Source: Chitinispirillaceae bacterium (GTDB lineage: Bacteria > Fibrobacterota > Chitinivibrionia > Chitinivibrionales > Chitinispirillaceae). From it: a stretch of DNA of 21,478 bases. Every line of letters begins with the position of its first letter. Positions within the stretch are counted from its first letter, which is position 1. The translations under genes were made by a program, and so were the position numbers. The notes below the pieces were generated by a model, which was not told where the DNA came from, ran no database searches, and saw only the letters and a program-made list of their open reading frames with translations. Where the stretch lies: positions 1 to 21,478 of the forward strand of contig JAFGDP010000077.1 of NCBI GenBank assembly GCA_016932075.1, in the 5' to 3' direction. Positions 1 through 7,898 of the stretch are shown piece after piece.

Positions 1-1
1 C

Positions 2-484
2 GGCACCTCGGCATCGGCGCCGGTCGTGGCAGGCATTGTGGCGCTCATGCTCCAGGCCGACTCTTCGCTCACTCCGGAGCGCGCGCGGCAATGTATCCAG
101 AAGAGCGCGATTACGGATGCCACGACCGGACCCATTCCAGATCCCACCATTCTCTGGGGCGCTGGACGTGTGAACGCGCTCGGCGCCGTCGCCACGGTTC
201 TGGGAATTGGCGTCAGGCACCGGATCGCCGCGGCAAAGCACTCTTCTTTTTACTCGCTCGCGCCTGTCGCAGCCGGAAAGTACCGGCTTGTTGGACAAAC
301 GGTCAAGGAGGCGCGGGTGGAAATCCTCTCCCTTGACGGACAGACCATTGCGCGCCTCGCGCCCGGCAGCGACGGCATGGTTGTGCTGCCGCCGCTTGCG
401 GCCGGCGTATGGATCATGCAGGCGACCAGATCAGGCAACAGGCTCTGTGCGGTCCGGTTCACGACCCTTGCCGCCCGTCGATGA
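2..484 (+). CDS. Subtilisin-like serine protease (S8), 3' end with C-terminal sorting-like domain
   Basis: The gene enters from outside the window. Reading frame 2 opens with GTSASAP, the S8 subtilase motif that carries the catalytic serine (codon 8-10), followed by the helix AGIVALMLQ and the typical end of the catalytic domain (WGAGRVNALGAV). Roughly 85 residues then follow the protease fold. They are predicted beta-rich, with the pattern VEILSLDGQTIARL then GVWIMQATRSGN and a closing RF, which resembles the C-terminal domains that direct proteins through the type IX secretion system in FCB-group bacteria. The protein is therefore probably secreted or surface-attached. The catalytic Asp and His, signal peptide and start lie upstream and cannot be seen. 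The protease assignment is firm. The sorting-domain reading rests on pattern only. Confidence 0.85.
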   Translation, partial: GTSASAPVVAGIVALMLQADSSLTPERARQCIQKSAITDATTGPIPDPTILWGAGRVNALGAVATVLGIGVRHRIAAAKHSSFYSLAPVAAGKYRLVGQTVKEARVEILSLDGQTIARLAPGSDGMVVLPPLAAGVWIMQATRSGNRLCAVRFTTLAARR

Positions 485-558
485 TCATTCCGGCGCAGGA
501 AAAATCGTATATTTACCCCGTGCATCTGATTCCTCAATCCCTAATCAAGGAGCGAACC

Positions 559-1134
559 ATGCCGAGTATCAAGGGAACAAAGACCGAAAAGAACCTGCTT
601 GCCGCGTTTGCCGGCGAGTCCCAGGCCCGGAACCGTTACATGTTTGCGGCCAAGGCCGCGAAGAAAGAGGGCTATGAACAGGTTGCCGCGATTTTTCTTG
701 AGACGGCCGAGCAGGAGCGGCAGCATGCCAAGCGTTTTTTCCGCTTTCTCGAGGGCGGCATGGTGGAGATCACGGCCGCGTACCCGGCCGGCGTGATCGG
801 CACCACCATCGAAAACCTCAGGGCCGCGGCGGCAGGTGAGCATGAGGAATGGTCCGAACTGTATCCCGAAGCCGCCCGTATCGCCAAGGAGGAGGGGTTC
901 CCGCTCGTGGCGACCCAGTTTACCCTCACCTCAAAGGCCGAGGCGCACCACGAGGAGCGGTACAACCTGCTCCTTGCCAACCTGGAAAAGGGCACGGCGT
1001 TTAAAAAGGAGTCGAAGGTAACCTGGATCTGCCGCGAGTGCGGGTATATTCACGAGGGTCCCGAAGCGCCGGAACAGTGCCCGTGCTGCGAGCACCCGCA
1101 GGCGTTTTATCAGGTCCTGACCGACATTTATTAA
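559..1134 (+). CDS. rbr: Rubrerythrin
   Basis: A 191-residue protein of normal rubrerythrin length. It reduces hydrogen peroxide in the cytoplasm of anaerobes using a di-iron centre fed by a rubredoxin-like iron. The ferritin-like domain (about residues 1-145) shows the ligand set Glu20, Glu53-x-x-His56, Glu94, Glu97 and Glu128-x-x-His131. The C-terminal rubredoxin-like domain has Cys158-x-x-Cys161 and Cys174-x-x-Cys177. I chose ATG 559 (MPSIKGTK) because AAGGAG at 547-552 sits at ribosome-binding distance and the family begins here. The open frame extends upstream to 409, but that part overlaps the protease gene and has no family similarity. It is separated from the protease by 74 bases and is probably transcribed on its own. 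Confidence 0.96.
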   Translation: MPSIKGTKTEKNLLAAFAGESQARNRYMFAAKAAKKEGYEQVAAIFLETAEQERQHAKRFFRFLEGGMVEITAAYPAGVIGTTIENLRAAAAGEHEEWSELYPEAARIAKEEGFPLVATQFTLTSKAEAHHEERYNLLLANLEKGTAFKKESKVTWICRECGYIHEGPEAPEQCPCCEHPQAFYQVLTDIY

Positions 1135-1148
1135 TAAAGAAGTCGCCG

Positions 1149-1218
1149 GTTGACAGTTTCCTGTTAATGGTAAAACGTTTCTTGCGGGAGTTGGTAACGG
1201 CAAACTGTCAACTGGCAA
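1149..1218. repeat. Degenerate tandem heptamers forming an inverted repeat
   Basis: The gap between rubrerythrin and the PLP enzyme divides into ten consecutive 7-base units. The first half reads GTTGACA, GTTTCCT, GTTAATG, GTAAAAC, GTTTCTT. The second half carries the same GTTnnnn unit on the opposite strand (GTTGCCA, GTTGACA, GTTTGCC, GTTACCA). As a result 1145-1159 and 1202-1216 are complementary over 15 positions (one G-U pair) and could form a hairpin with a 42-base loop. It lacks the following T-run of a standard terminator. Similar 7-base-period stretches occur at 2521-2548 and 17306-17368. Confidence 0.6.
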
Positions 1219-1258
1219 CGGGGACGCATCATCCTTTTACCGGAGAGGAACGTTCCGT

Positions 1259-2467
1259 ATGACAAGGAAAGCGACGGCAAGGGCGAAACGCTATTCGTTA
1301 TCCACCCGCGCGGTTCATGCCGGCGAGGAGCGGAAAAAGTACGCGGATGCGATTACCACGCCCATTGTGCAGACCTCGACCTTCACCTTTGCCGGCAGCA
1401 GGGACATCGAGGAATTCACCAAAAAAGGCAAGAAGCACTTTGAGTACGGCCGGTACGGCAACCCTACCGCCACCATTGCCGAGCGCAGGCTCGCGGACCT
1501 CGAGGGCGCGCAGGACTGCGTGGTGTTCTCCTCCGGCATGAGCGCCATCACCACCACCATCCTCTCGCTCGTAAAAAGCGGCGACCATATCGTCATCACC
1601 GACGACTCCTACAAGAAAACGCTCGAATTCTGCCGGTCCTACCTGAAGCGGTTCGGCATTGCGTGCACCATTGTGCCGTTCGGCGATTATGATCTGCTTG
1701 ACCGTTCCATACAAAGGAACACCCGCTTTATTTTCAGCGAATCGCCCACCAACCCCTATCTCAATATTTTCGACCTGTTCAAGCTGAAAAAAATCGCTGC
1801 CAAGCACCGCATTCTCACGCTTATCGATTCGACCTTCGGCACGCCCTATAACCAGCGGCCGCTCGAGTTCGGCATTGACCTGGTGATGCAGAGCGCGACC
1901 AAATACCTGGGCGGCCACAACGACATTCTTGCCGGCGCCGTGCTCGGCCGAAGCGAGCTCGTGGACCAGATCCGCGCGCTGCACAAGTCCATGGGCGGGG
2001 TGATCGACCCGCACTGCTGCTACCTGCTGCTGCGCGGGCTCAAGACGTTCCCGCTGCGCGTGGCAAAACAGAACGAAACCGGACTGCGCGTCGCGCGCTT
2101 TCTCGAGACCCATCCAATGGTGCGAAAGGTGTACTATCCGTTTCTCGAATCGCACCGCCACTATGCCATAGCGCGGGAGCAGATGAGCGGCGGCGGCGGC
2201 GTTGTCTCGTTTGAAATCAAGGGCACGCTTGCCACCGCCAAGAAATTCCTGGACGCGCTCTCGCTCTGCTATATCGGGCCGAGCCTGGGCGGCGTTGAGA
2301 CGCTCATCACCCATCCGGCGCTCGTCTCCTACTATGAATACTCGCGCCCGGAGCGGTACGGTCTCGGCATCACCGACACCCTGTTCCGCCTCGCGGTCGG
2401 CATCGAGGACGCGGACGATATCATAGGCGACCTGAAACAGGGATTTGAAGCTGCAGGGAAACGGTGA
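1259..2467 (+). CDS. Cystathionine gamma-synthase-like PLP enzyme (Cys/Met metabolism family)
   Basis: A 402-residue fold-type I PLP enzyme of the Cys/Met metabolism family, which carries out gamma- or beta-replacement or elimination on homoserine esters, cystathionine or methionine. Visible family blocks are STRAVHAGEE near the N-terminus, YGRYGNPT (cofactor and substrate loop), FSSGMSA, ESPTNPYL, and the Schiff-base lysine Lys215 in SATKYLGGHNDILAG. The wording of these blocks matches plant-type cystathionine gamma-synthase best (YGRYGNPT, FTESPTNP, SATKFLGGHND in that family), which joins cysteine to an activated homoserine in methionine synthesis. Cystathionine gamma-lyase and O-acetylhomoserine sulfhydrylase are close alternatives that sequence reading alone cannot exclude. 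The start at 1259 has GGAGAGG at 1242-1248. The gene is followed by a likely terminator. Confidence 0.85.
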   Translation: MTRKATARAKRYSLSTRAVHAGEERKKYADAITTPIVQTSTFTFAGSRDIEEFTKKGKKHFEYGRYGNPTATIAERRLADLEGAQDCVVFSSGMSAITTTILSLVKSGDHIVITDDSYKKTLEFCRSYLKRFGIACTIVPFGDYDLLDRSIQRNTRFIFSESPTNPYLNIFDLFKLKKIAAKHRILTLIDSTFGTPYNQRPLEFGIDLVMQSATKYLGGHNDILAGAVLGRSELVDQIRALHKSMGGVIDPHCCYLLLRGLKTFPLRVAKQNETGLRVARFLETHPMVRKVYYPFLESHRHYAIAREQMSGGGGVVSFEIKGTLATAKKFLDALSLCYIGPSLGGVETLITHPALVSYYEYSRPERYGLGITDTLFRLAVGIEDADDIIGDLKQGFEAAGKR

Positions 2468-2482
2468 AAGAAACCAGGATAG

Positions 2483-2520
2483 AAGGGGAATGCCGGCTGC
2501 CCGCTCACGTTCCCTTTTTT
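2483..2520 (+). terminator. Rho-independent terminator after the PLP enzyme
   Basis: AAGGGGAATG (2483-2492) pairs with CGTTCCCTTT (2508-2517) over ten positions when two G-U pairs are allowed, with a 15-base loop, and the arm runs on into a T-tract ending at 2520. It starts 16 bases after the stop codon of the plus-strand gene, in the gap between two convergent genes, where a terminator is expected. Confidence 0.6.
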
Positions 2521-2548
2521 CAATCCGCAATCCGCAATCTACAATTTC
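2521..2548. repeat. Tandem heptamer repeat at the convergent gene junction
   Basis: Four 7-base units in a row: CAATCCG, CAATCCG, CAATCTA, CAATTTC. The 15-mer TCCGCAATCCGCAAT at 2524-2538 recurs exactly at 17349-17363. The stop codon and last codons of the minus-strand kinase gene (2539-2548) lie inside the array, so the repeat has probably invaded or replaced the 3' end of that gene. Confidence 0.6.
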
Positions 2549-5500
2549 CTGAATCCCAGCCTGAAATAGTTCCCCTGTTCGTTCGTATCAAGCCAGATCC
2601 TTCCCTGGTGCGCGGTCATGACCATCTTGCAGAAAAACAGGCCAAGACCCTTGGAATACTGGGACTGCCTGCCGTCCACGCGGGAATACTTCTCAAAAAT
2701 CACCGCCTTCTGCTCGTCGGGGATGATAGGCCCTGAACTGTGGAACGTGAGCACGTTTTCCTCAGCCGTGGTCTCAAACGAGATCGCCACGCTCCCGCCC
2801 GCGCTCGTGTACTTTGCCGCGTTGGAGTAAAGGTTCTGTATCACCCGCTCCACCAGGTAGGGATCAGCCATAATGGCGAAATCGCCCTGTGGCGGCGTGA
2901 TGGTGGTGGTGATTTTTTTCTCGTCGAACAGCACGTTGCGGCCGAATTTCTGCGCGACGACAGCCAGCTCCTCAAAATAAAGCCGACGCTGCTGGAGCGT
3001 GAGCCTGCCCTCCTCCATTTTGCTGATATCGAGAAGGTTCGAGGAAAGATTGACAATGTCAGAACATGACTCAACCACCAGATCAACGCTGCGGAGCGTG
3101 CGCGGGTCGTCCTTGTGTTTGTACGACAGGAGCCTGATGTTGCCGGATATGCCGGCCGCGAAGTTTTTTATGTCATGCACGATCGTGCCGGTGAGCAGGC
3201 CTTTCATGCGCTCCGATTCGATCAGCTTGAGGTTGGAATCGCTGAGCTGCTCGTGTTTTTCACGGATGTCCCGCGTCTGCTCCTTGACCTTTTCCTCAAG
3301 CCGCGCGTTGAGCCGCTTGTACTCCTCCATCAGGTGCCGGTTTTCAATTAAAAATCCGGCCTGGCCCGCGATTATCTGCGCCGCCTTGCTCGCGCTTCCA
3401 GAAAACAGTCCTGCTACCAGGGTATTAGCAAGGTACACGCACCCATAATATTTTTCACCCCGTACGAGCGGTACGCAGAGCACCGATTCCTTTGGTTCGA
3501 TTGGCGCGTGATCGTCTGCCATGCCGTTCGACGGGTCTCGCGACATGACGATGCGGCGTTCCCTGCGCACCGCATCAATGATGTGTGAAGAAAAAGCAAT
3601 GGCGTCCTTGCCGAGCGTGCAATTTTCAAAGTCAAGCGCCAGTTCGCGCGGTTCATGCGTTTCGTCGCCGTCCAGCAAAAGAAGCCCGTACTGCGCCCCG
3701 GTTGCCTTGATGAGCGATAGCACGATCCTGCGCAGGAGCTCGTCCATATTGTCGGTGCAGGTAAGTGACAGGCTTGCCTCGTACAGCGTGTCCATGCGTA
3801 TCTGATCAGCAGCCTCAAACGACCCGGTCGAGGTGTCGGCCCTTATCTCCTCGCGTTTCCTGGTCTGTAGCAGTTCCCGGTCTACCTTGTCTTCCAGGCG
3901 CGAAGTTTCTATGGCCGCGCCGCATTTGTTAAAAAGTAGGTATGCCTGATTGAAATAGTCGCGCGCAATACCCGGTTCACTGCTCTGTTCGTAAAACAGG
4001 GCAAAATCACGCAGCGATTTCGCCTCTTCATACTTCATGTCAAGCTTGTGGTGATGATCGATCGCCCTGCAAAAAAAGTACCTGCCGGTTCGTCTGCGCT
4101 TTTTAAATACATTGTACCAGGCAAGCGCGCGGAAAGCAGCGCCAAGATGGGCAGGGTACATGATGCCGCGGAGAAAGGCTTGCCTCATGGCCTGGCGTAA
4201 CTCACGGAACAGCTCCCGGTCAGTAAGGTTAAGCTGCTTTTCAGGTTCTTTGGCATAATGACGGTTGTAATATTCGCGGAAAAGTATTTCGCAGCGGTCG
4301 GAGAAGGCACTTGCGACGTATTCTTGTAAAAGATTGTTTTGCTTGATAGATTTGAAAGTAATATCGGAAAGGTCATAGGCACTTTGAAGCTGGTCGGTTA
4401 GAATAAATTTTTTTGCTATAGTAATATTACAGATTGTTTTAACTAAAGGGACCTCAGATAGAACGTTTTCTCGTTCTTCAATAATAGTGGCCCAATCAGT
4501 ATATGAATCATTTTTTTTAAGATAATTTAAATATGCAGAAAATATATGGGCGAGAGCTAAGCTTCGAAGATCCTTACAAGTTTCATCAAGTTTAATAAGG
4601 TTTTCAATAAGTGGTTCGCATTTATGGAAATTACCTGTTTGTAATTCTATAAAGATAGAGGTTTCTAAAGGAACAACTTGTCCCCATAGATCACCAATTG
4701 ACTTATAGGTGTTTATGCTCTCTGATAAACTATTCGCTGCAATTTGCCATTTGCTATTGTAATAATATGTTACACCTCCAAAAGATTGAGATAAACCTAA
4801 GCTATCTTTTCTGTTGATATTTTTTGAGATATTTATTGCTTTATAATAGTACGAAATCGCTCGTTTTTTCATTAACATTAAAAACGATGCTACAATGTGA
4901 CAGGAGTATGCTTCAGCTTTTTCGGCACAATCAATTAACGTGTCAGCTATATTAAGTGCTTTAAAGTGTGCTAATTGCTCTAAAAGGATATTTTTAAAAA
5001 ATAAAGAATATGCTAGCTTGTTTAATATCCTGACAGTAAATATACTTTCAATATTGCTTTTTTTAGCAAAAAAATATTTTAATCCAAGGGAAAATAAGAA
5101 TTGTTTTAGTAATTCATAAAATAGTGATATGCAAATTAATAAAATGTTTGAATGATAATTAATTTCTAGTTGTTTTAACGCATCAAAAAAATGATTTATT
5201 GAAGAGTTAAAATCCCCCATATTGTGGTAAATTGAACCAACTTTATACTTAATATCCAGAATAACCATTCTATCCGAGACTTTATTATCATGTAAAATGC
5301 CATTGAACATCTTCAACGCCTGCTCGTTCCTTCCGGTCAGCATCAGCACGTCCCCGAACTCGATCTGCATTTTAACCACGTCAATGGGCGGCGTCATGCC
5401 GGCGCCGGCGCACTGGGAGACCATGAGCTGGGTGCTGGTAAAGTAACGGGAGGCAATGTCAAGCGCTACATTGTCAACAGCCTGCCTGGCCGCCTTGTAA

Positions 5501-7656
5501 CAAAGAAGAATCGCCTTTGAAAGGTTTTTGCTCTTGAGATAGCTTTCCGCCGCAAGAAACAGCAGGTCCTTGTCAACATCAGCCATGGTTTCATACGCTT
5601 CGCCGAATTTTTCATAGAGCAGGAGCTGTTTGTCATTTGGAATATTGCTGTGAACTGATTCCTGGATCCGGTCATGGGCAAAACGGTACCCGCCGCCGAA
5701 ACGGGGAATGAGCAGGCCGGCATTTTCACAATTGTCCGCAATAATGCTTGATTGCGCCGAAGAAAAGCCTGAAATGGTATCAATAAGGCTTGTCTGAAAT
5801 TTGCCCTCTGCCAGAGAGGCCGTTTCGAGCCATTGCACTTCATCAGGGGAAAGGTCCTTGATTTTATCAAGAATAAGCTCGATCGGGTCAAGATGCTCAG
5901 GAAGATCGTTTGAGGTTATTCCTGAAAGAGACCACCCGCACTGGCCGAAAGAAAGGAATGAGTTGTTTACCAGGAATCGAAATGCCTCGGTGAGCGCAAA
6001 TGGCGAACAGTCGGTTTTGGCGATGAGAAGATCGGCAAGCTTCCCGGTATCGGCAATTTCTCCGAACCGTGAAACAATAAGGTCCTTGATTTCAGAGCGC
6101 GTAAACGGCATGACCGGCACCAGTTTTTGCATGCCGATCCTGCGCAGGTCAAATTCAAAGACAAGGAGATCGCCTTCGTAGTTTTCGGTACGGTAAGAGG
6201 TGATAATCATGCAGGGCGTGGCGTTTTTAAGCAGCCGGCGGATGATCTCAAAAGAGACCCGGTCGATCCACTGCAGGTCATCAATAAAAACGATCAGCGG
6301 TTTAAAAGCGCAGAATGCGGTAAACAGGGTAAAAAGCACGTGCGCCGTGCGGTCCGCCTCTTTTTCCGGTTCCACGATATCGATTGGCCGCACTTCCCTG
6401 AAGAACTGCCGCATTTCCGGCAGCATCTTGCAGATCACACCGGAATAATCAATAAGGAGCTTGTCAGCCATTTTCAGGAAGGCGTTGGATTCTTCTTTTC
6501 CGCTGCTATTGATTCTGGATATACAGTCAAGGGCCAGGTGCCGCAGGATTGAATAGGGCTGCCGCGATGAAAAGCTGTTGCATTTTGCTGAAACATACCG
6601 GAAGTCTTTTTCAGGGGTGATGCGTCTGAATTCGCGCACGATTTCCGTTTTTCCTATGCCGGATTTGCCGAAAAAACAGAACGATGCATGGTGTCCCTGA
6701 AGCACGTGGGTAAGGCTGTTTTTAAGCATATCAACTTCGCGGCTTCTGGCGACAAAACGCCGGGAAAGGTTGATGGCGACTATTGCATCATTGAGACCGG
6801 GATAAAACGCGCCCTGATGTTCATTTTTCAAAAAGCCGATTGCCGCCTGCAGGTCATGGTTGAACCCGCTCGCGGTCTGGTACCGTTCGCCCGGCGTGGG
6901 CTTGAGCGCCTTGAGCACAATGGCATTGAGCGCAGAAGGGATCGTACGTATGGGCGCAACCGTGGTGCGGATGGCATGGTGAAGAAGCTCTTCAATCGTA
7001 TTGTTCTGCAGTTCGAATGGTAATTTATCAGCAAGCAGGCGATAGAGCACAAGGCCTGCGCAGTAAAGATCAGACCGCGTGTCGATCTTGAATCCGGTAA
7101 ATCCCATCTGCTCAGGCGAAATATACGGCATGGTGCCGATGATCCGGCCTTCGGCAAGATGAGCAGCCTCTTCCTCGGTAAGGGACATGCCAAAATCAAG
7201 GAGCTGCAGGCCTTTTGCATCATCAATAAAAAGGTTGTTCGGATTGATGTCGCAATGCACAATGCCGCGCGCATGAATGTATTCAAGCGCGTTTAAAAGC
7301 TGTATGATCAGGCGCAGCGCTTCGAGCGGAAAAAAGGCGGGCCGTTCCTCCAGGAGCAGGGAGAGGGTTTTCCCGTTCCGGTACGGATACGCAATGGAGT
7401 TGTTGCCTTCGCTGCCTGGCACAAACGCGGGTTTGGCAATGTTCGGATGATCGAGCGAAGAGATAAAATCAAGCTCGCGCTTGAAACGGATTTTCCGGTC
7501 AATACCGCCTTTTTCAATCGCAGGCCTGTTTTTCAGTGACTTTAATATGTATTTGTCGCCGCTCTCTTTTTCCCTGATAATCACCACATCGCTGTCGCTT
7601 GAAGAAGAGACCGTTTCAATCACATCATGGGTAAGGGAAAGAGAGTCTTCTGACAT
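2539..7656 (-). CDS. Hybrid Ser/Thr kinase - AAA ATPase - GAF - sensor histidine kinase
   Basis: A 1705-residue cytoplasmic multi-kinase of the type known in cyanobacteria and deltaproteobacteria, with no membrane segment seen. Residues 20-275 form a Hanks-type kinase: Lys39, catalytic loop HCDINPNN (Asp136, Asn141), DFG 154-156, SPE 180-182, Arg258. Residues 300-560 form an AAA_16-like ATPase with Walker A GKSGIGKT (330-337) and Walker B LIVFIDD (454-460). Residues about 690-1200 are an alpha-helical TPR-like region. Residues 1285-1435 form a GAF sensor, followed by a coiled coil, a HisKA H-box HDIKN (His1494), an N-box with Asn1612 and a G-box at 1670. It probably autophosphorylates and hands phosphate to an unlinked regulator, since there is no receiver domain. 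DNA for residues about 783-1089 is strikingly AT-rich. The start has no clear ribosome-binding site. It lies 242 bases downstream of the ThDP gene on the same strand. Confidence 0.93.
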   Translation of the reverse strand: MSEDSLSLTHDVIETVSSSSDSDVVIIREKESGDKYILKSLKNRPAIEKGGIDRKIRFKRELDFISSLDHPNIAKPAFVPGSEGNNSIAYPYRNGKTLSLLLEERPAFFPLEALRLIIQLLNALEYIHARGIVHCDINPNNLFIDDAKGLQLLDFGMSLTEEEAAHLAEGRIIGTMPYISPEQMGFTGFKIDTRSDLYCAGLVLYRLLADKLPFELQNNTIEELLHHAIRTTVAPIRTIPSALNAIVLKALKPTPGERYQTASGFNHDLQAAIGFLKNEHQGAFYPGLNDAIVAINLSRRFVARSREVDMLKNSLTHVLQGHHASFCFFGKSGIGKTEIVREFRRITPEKDFRYVSAKCNSFSSRQPYSILRHLALDCISRINSSGKEESNAFLKMADKLLIDYSGVICKMLPEMRQFFREVRPIDIVEPEKEADRTAHVLFTLFTAFCAFKPLIVFIDDLQWIDRVSFEIIRRLLKNATPCMIITSYRTENYEGDLLVFEFDLRRIGMQKLVPVMPFTRSEIKDLIVSRFGEIADTGKLADLLIAKTDCSPFALTEAFRFLVNNSFLSFGQCGWSLSGITSNDLPEHLDPIELILDKIKDLSPDEVQWLETASLAEGKFQTSLIDTISGFSSAQSSIIADNCENAGLLIPRFGGGYRFAHDRIQESVHSNIPNDKQLLLYEKFGEAYETMADVDKDLLFLAAESYLKSKNLSKAILLCYKAARQAVDNVALDIASRYFTSTQLMVSQCAGAGMTPPIDVVKMQIEFGDVLMLTGRNEQALKMFNGILHDNKVSDRMVILDIKYKVGSIYHNMGDFNSSINHFFDALKQLEINYHSNILLICISLFYELLKQFLFSLGLKYFFAKKSNIESIFTVRILNKLAYSLFFKNILLEQLAHFKALNIADTLIDCAEKAEAYSCHIVASFLMLMKKRAISYYYKAINISKNINRKDSLGLSQSFGGVTYYYNSKWQIAANSLSESINTYKSIGDLWGQVVPLETSIFIELQTGNFHKCEPLIENLIKLDETCKDLRSLALAHIFSAYLNYLKKNDSYTDWATIIEERENVLSEVPLVKTICNITIAKKFILTDQLQSAYDLSDITFKSIKQNNLLQEYVASAFSDRCEILFREYYNRHYAKEPEKQLNLTDRELFRELRQAMRQAFLRGIMYPAHLGAAFRALAWYNVFKKRRRTGRYFFCRAIDHHHKLDMKYEEAKSLRDFALFYEQSSEPGIARDYFNQAYLLFNKCGAAIETSRLEDKVDRELLQTRKREEIRADTSTGSFEAADQIRMDTLYEASLSLTCTDNMDELLRRIVLSLIKATGAQYGLLLLDGDETHEPRELALDFENCTLGKDAIAFSSHIIDAVRRERRIVMSRDPSNGMADDHAPIEPKESVLCVPLVRGEKYYGCVYLANTLVAGLFSGSASKAAQIIAGQAGFLIENRHLMEEYKRLNARLEEKVKEQTRDIREKHEQLSDSNLKLIESERMKGLLTGTIVHDIKNFAAGISGNIRLLSYKHKDDPRTLRSVDLVVESCSDIVNLSSNLLDISKMEEGRLTLQQRRLYFEELAVVAQKFGRNVLFDEKKITTTITPPQGDFAIMADPYLVERVIQNLYSNAAKYTSAGGSVAISFETTAEENVLTFHSSGPIIPDEQKAVIFEKYSRVDGRQSQYSKGLGLFFCKMVMTAHQGRIWLDTNEQGNYFRLGFRKL

Positions 7657-7898
7657 AGGAGCAGATGGTCCAAAAAAAATATTGATATGGTTAGAAACAA
7701 TTTAACAGGGATAAATAACAGGGAATTGCATGCAAATTTTACATATATCAATCTTTTTTTATCAATACAATTATAATGGAATCGGCAGAGAAAAGAGAGG
7801 GGAGAAGAGTAATACAATAAATTGTATGTCTATGTTTTGATAGCCGCAGGATGTTGTAGTGGATAAAATATGAATAACATGTTGATTCTTTAAGAAGA
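7657..7898 (-). promoter_or_regulatory. AT-rich upstream region of the multi-kinase with a palindrome
   Basis: This 242-base gap separates the ThDP gene stop from the multi-kinase start and holds no convincing gene. It is very AT-rich. A perfect inverted repeat, ATACAAT-AA-ATTGTAT at 7812-7827, is the best candidate operator. T-tracts and repeated ATCAAT words follow at about 7745-7765. No promoter hexamer pair stands out clearly enough to name. The kinase gene may have its own promoter here. Confidence 0.3.

Noticed and set aside
409..558. Longer rubrerythrin start at 409
   Set aside because: Overlaps the protease gene and adds residues without family similarity; ATG 559 has AAGGAG.
559..1134. 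Rubrerythrin considered as the aldehyde-deformylating oxygenase partner of the AAR-like gene, since both are ferritin-like di-iron proteins
   Set aside because: The C-terminal rubredoxin-like cysteines and family wording identify rubrerythrin. It is on the other strand and 10 kb away.
1298..2530. 410-codon open frame on the minus strand, antisense to the PLP enzyme
   Set aside because: Entirely overlaps a gene with clear family motifs. Its product is low in complexity and shows no domain. Typical shadow frame in GC-rich coding DNA.
7230..7260. Catalytic loop HCDINPNN of the Hanks kinase lacks the Lys of HRDLKPxN
   Set aside because: Kinases of this multi-domain hybrid group commonly read HKDINPxN here, so this is a family feature, not a sign of inactivity.
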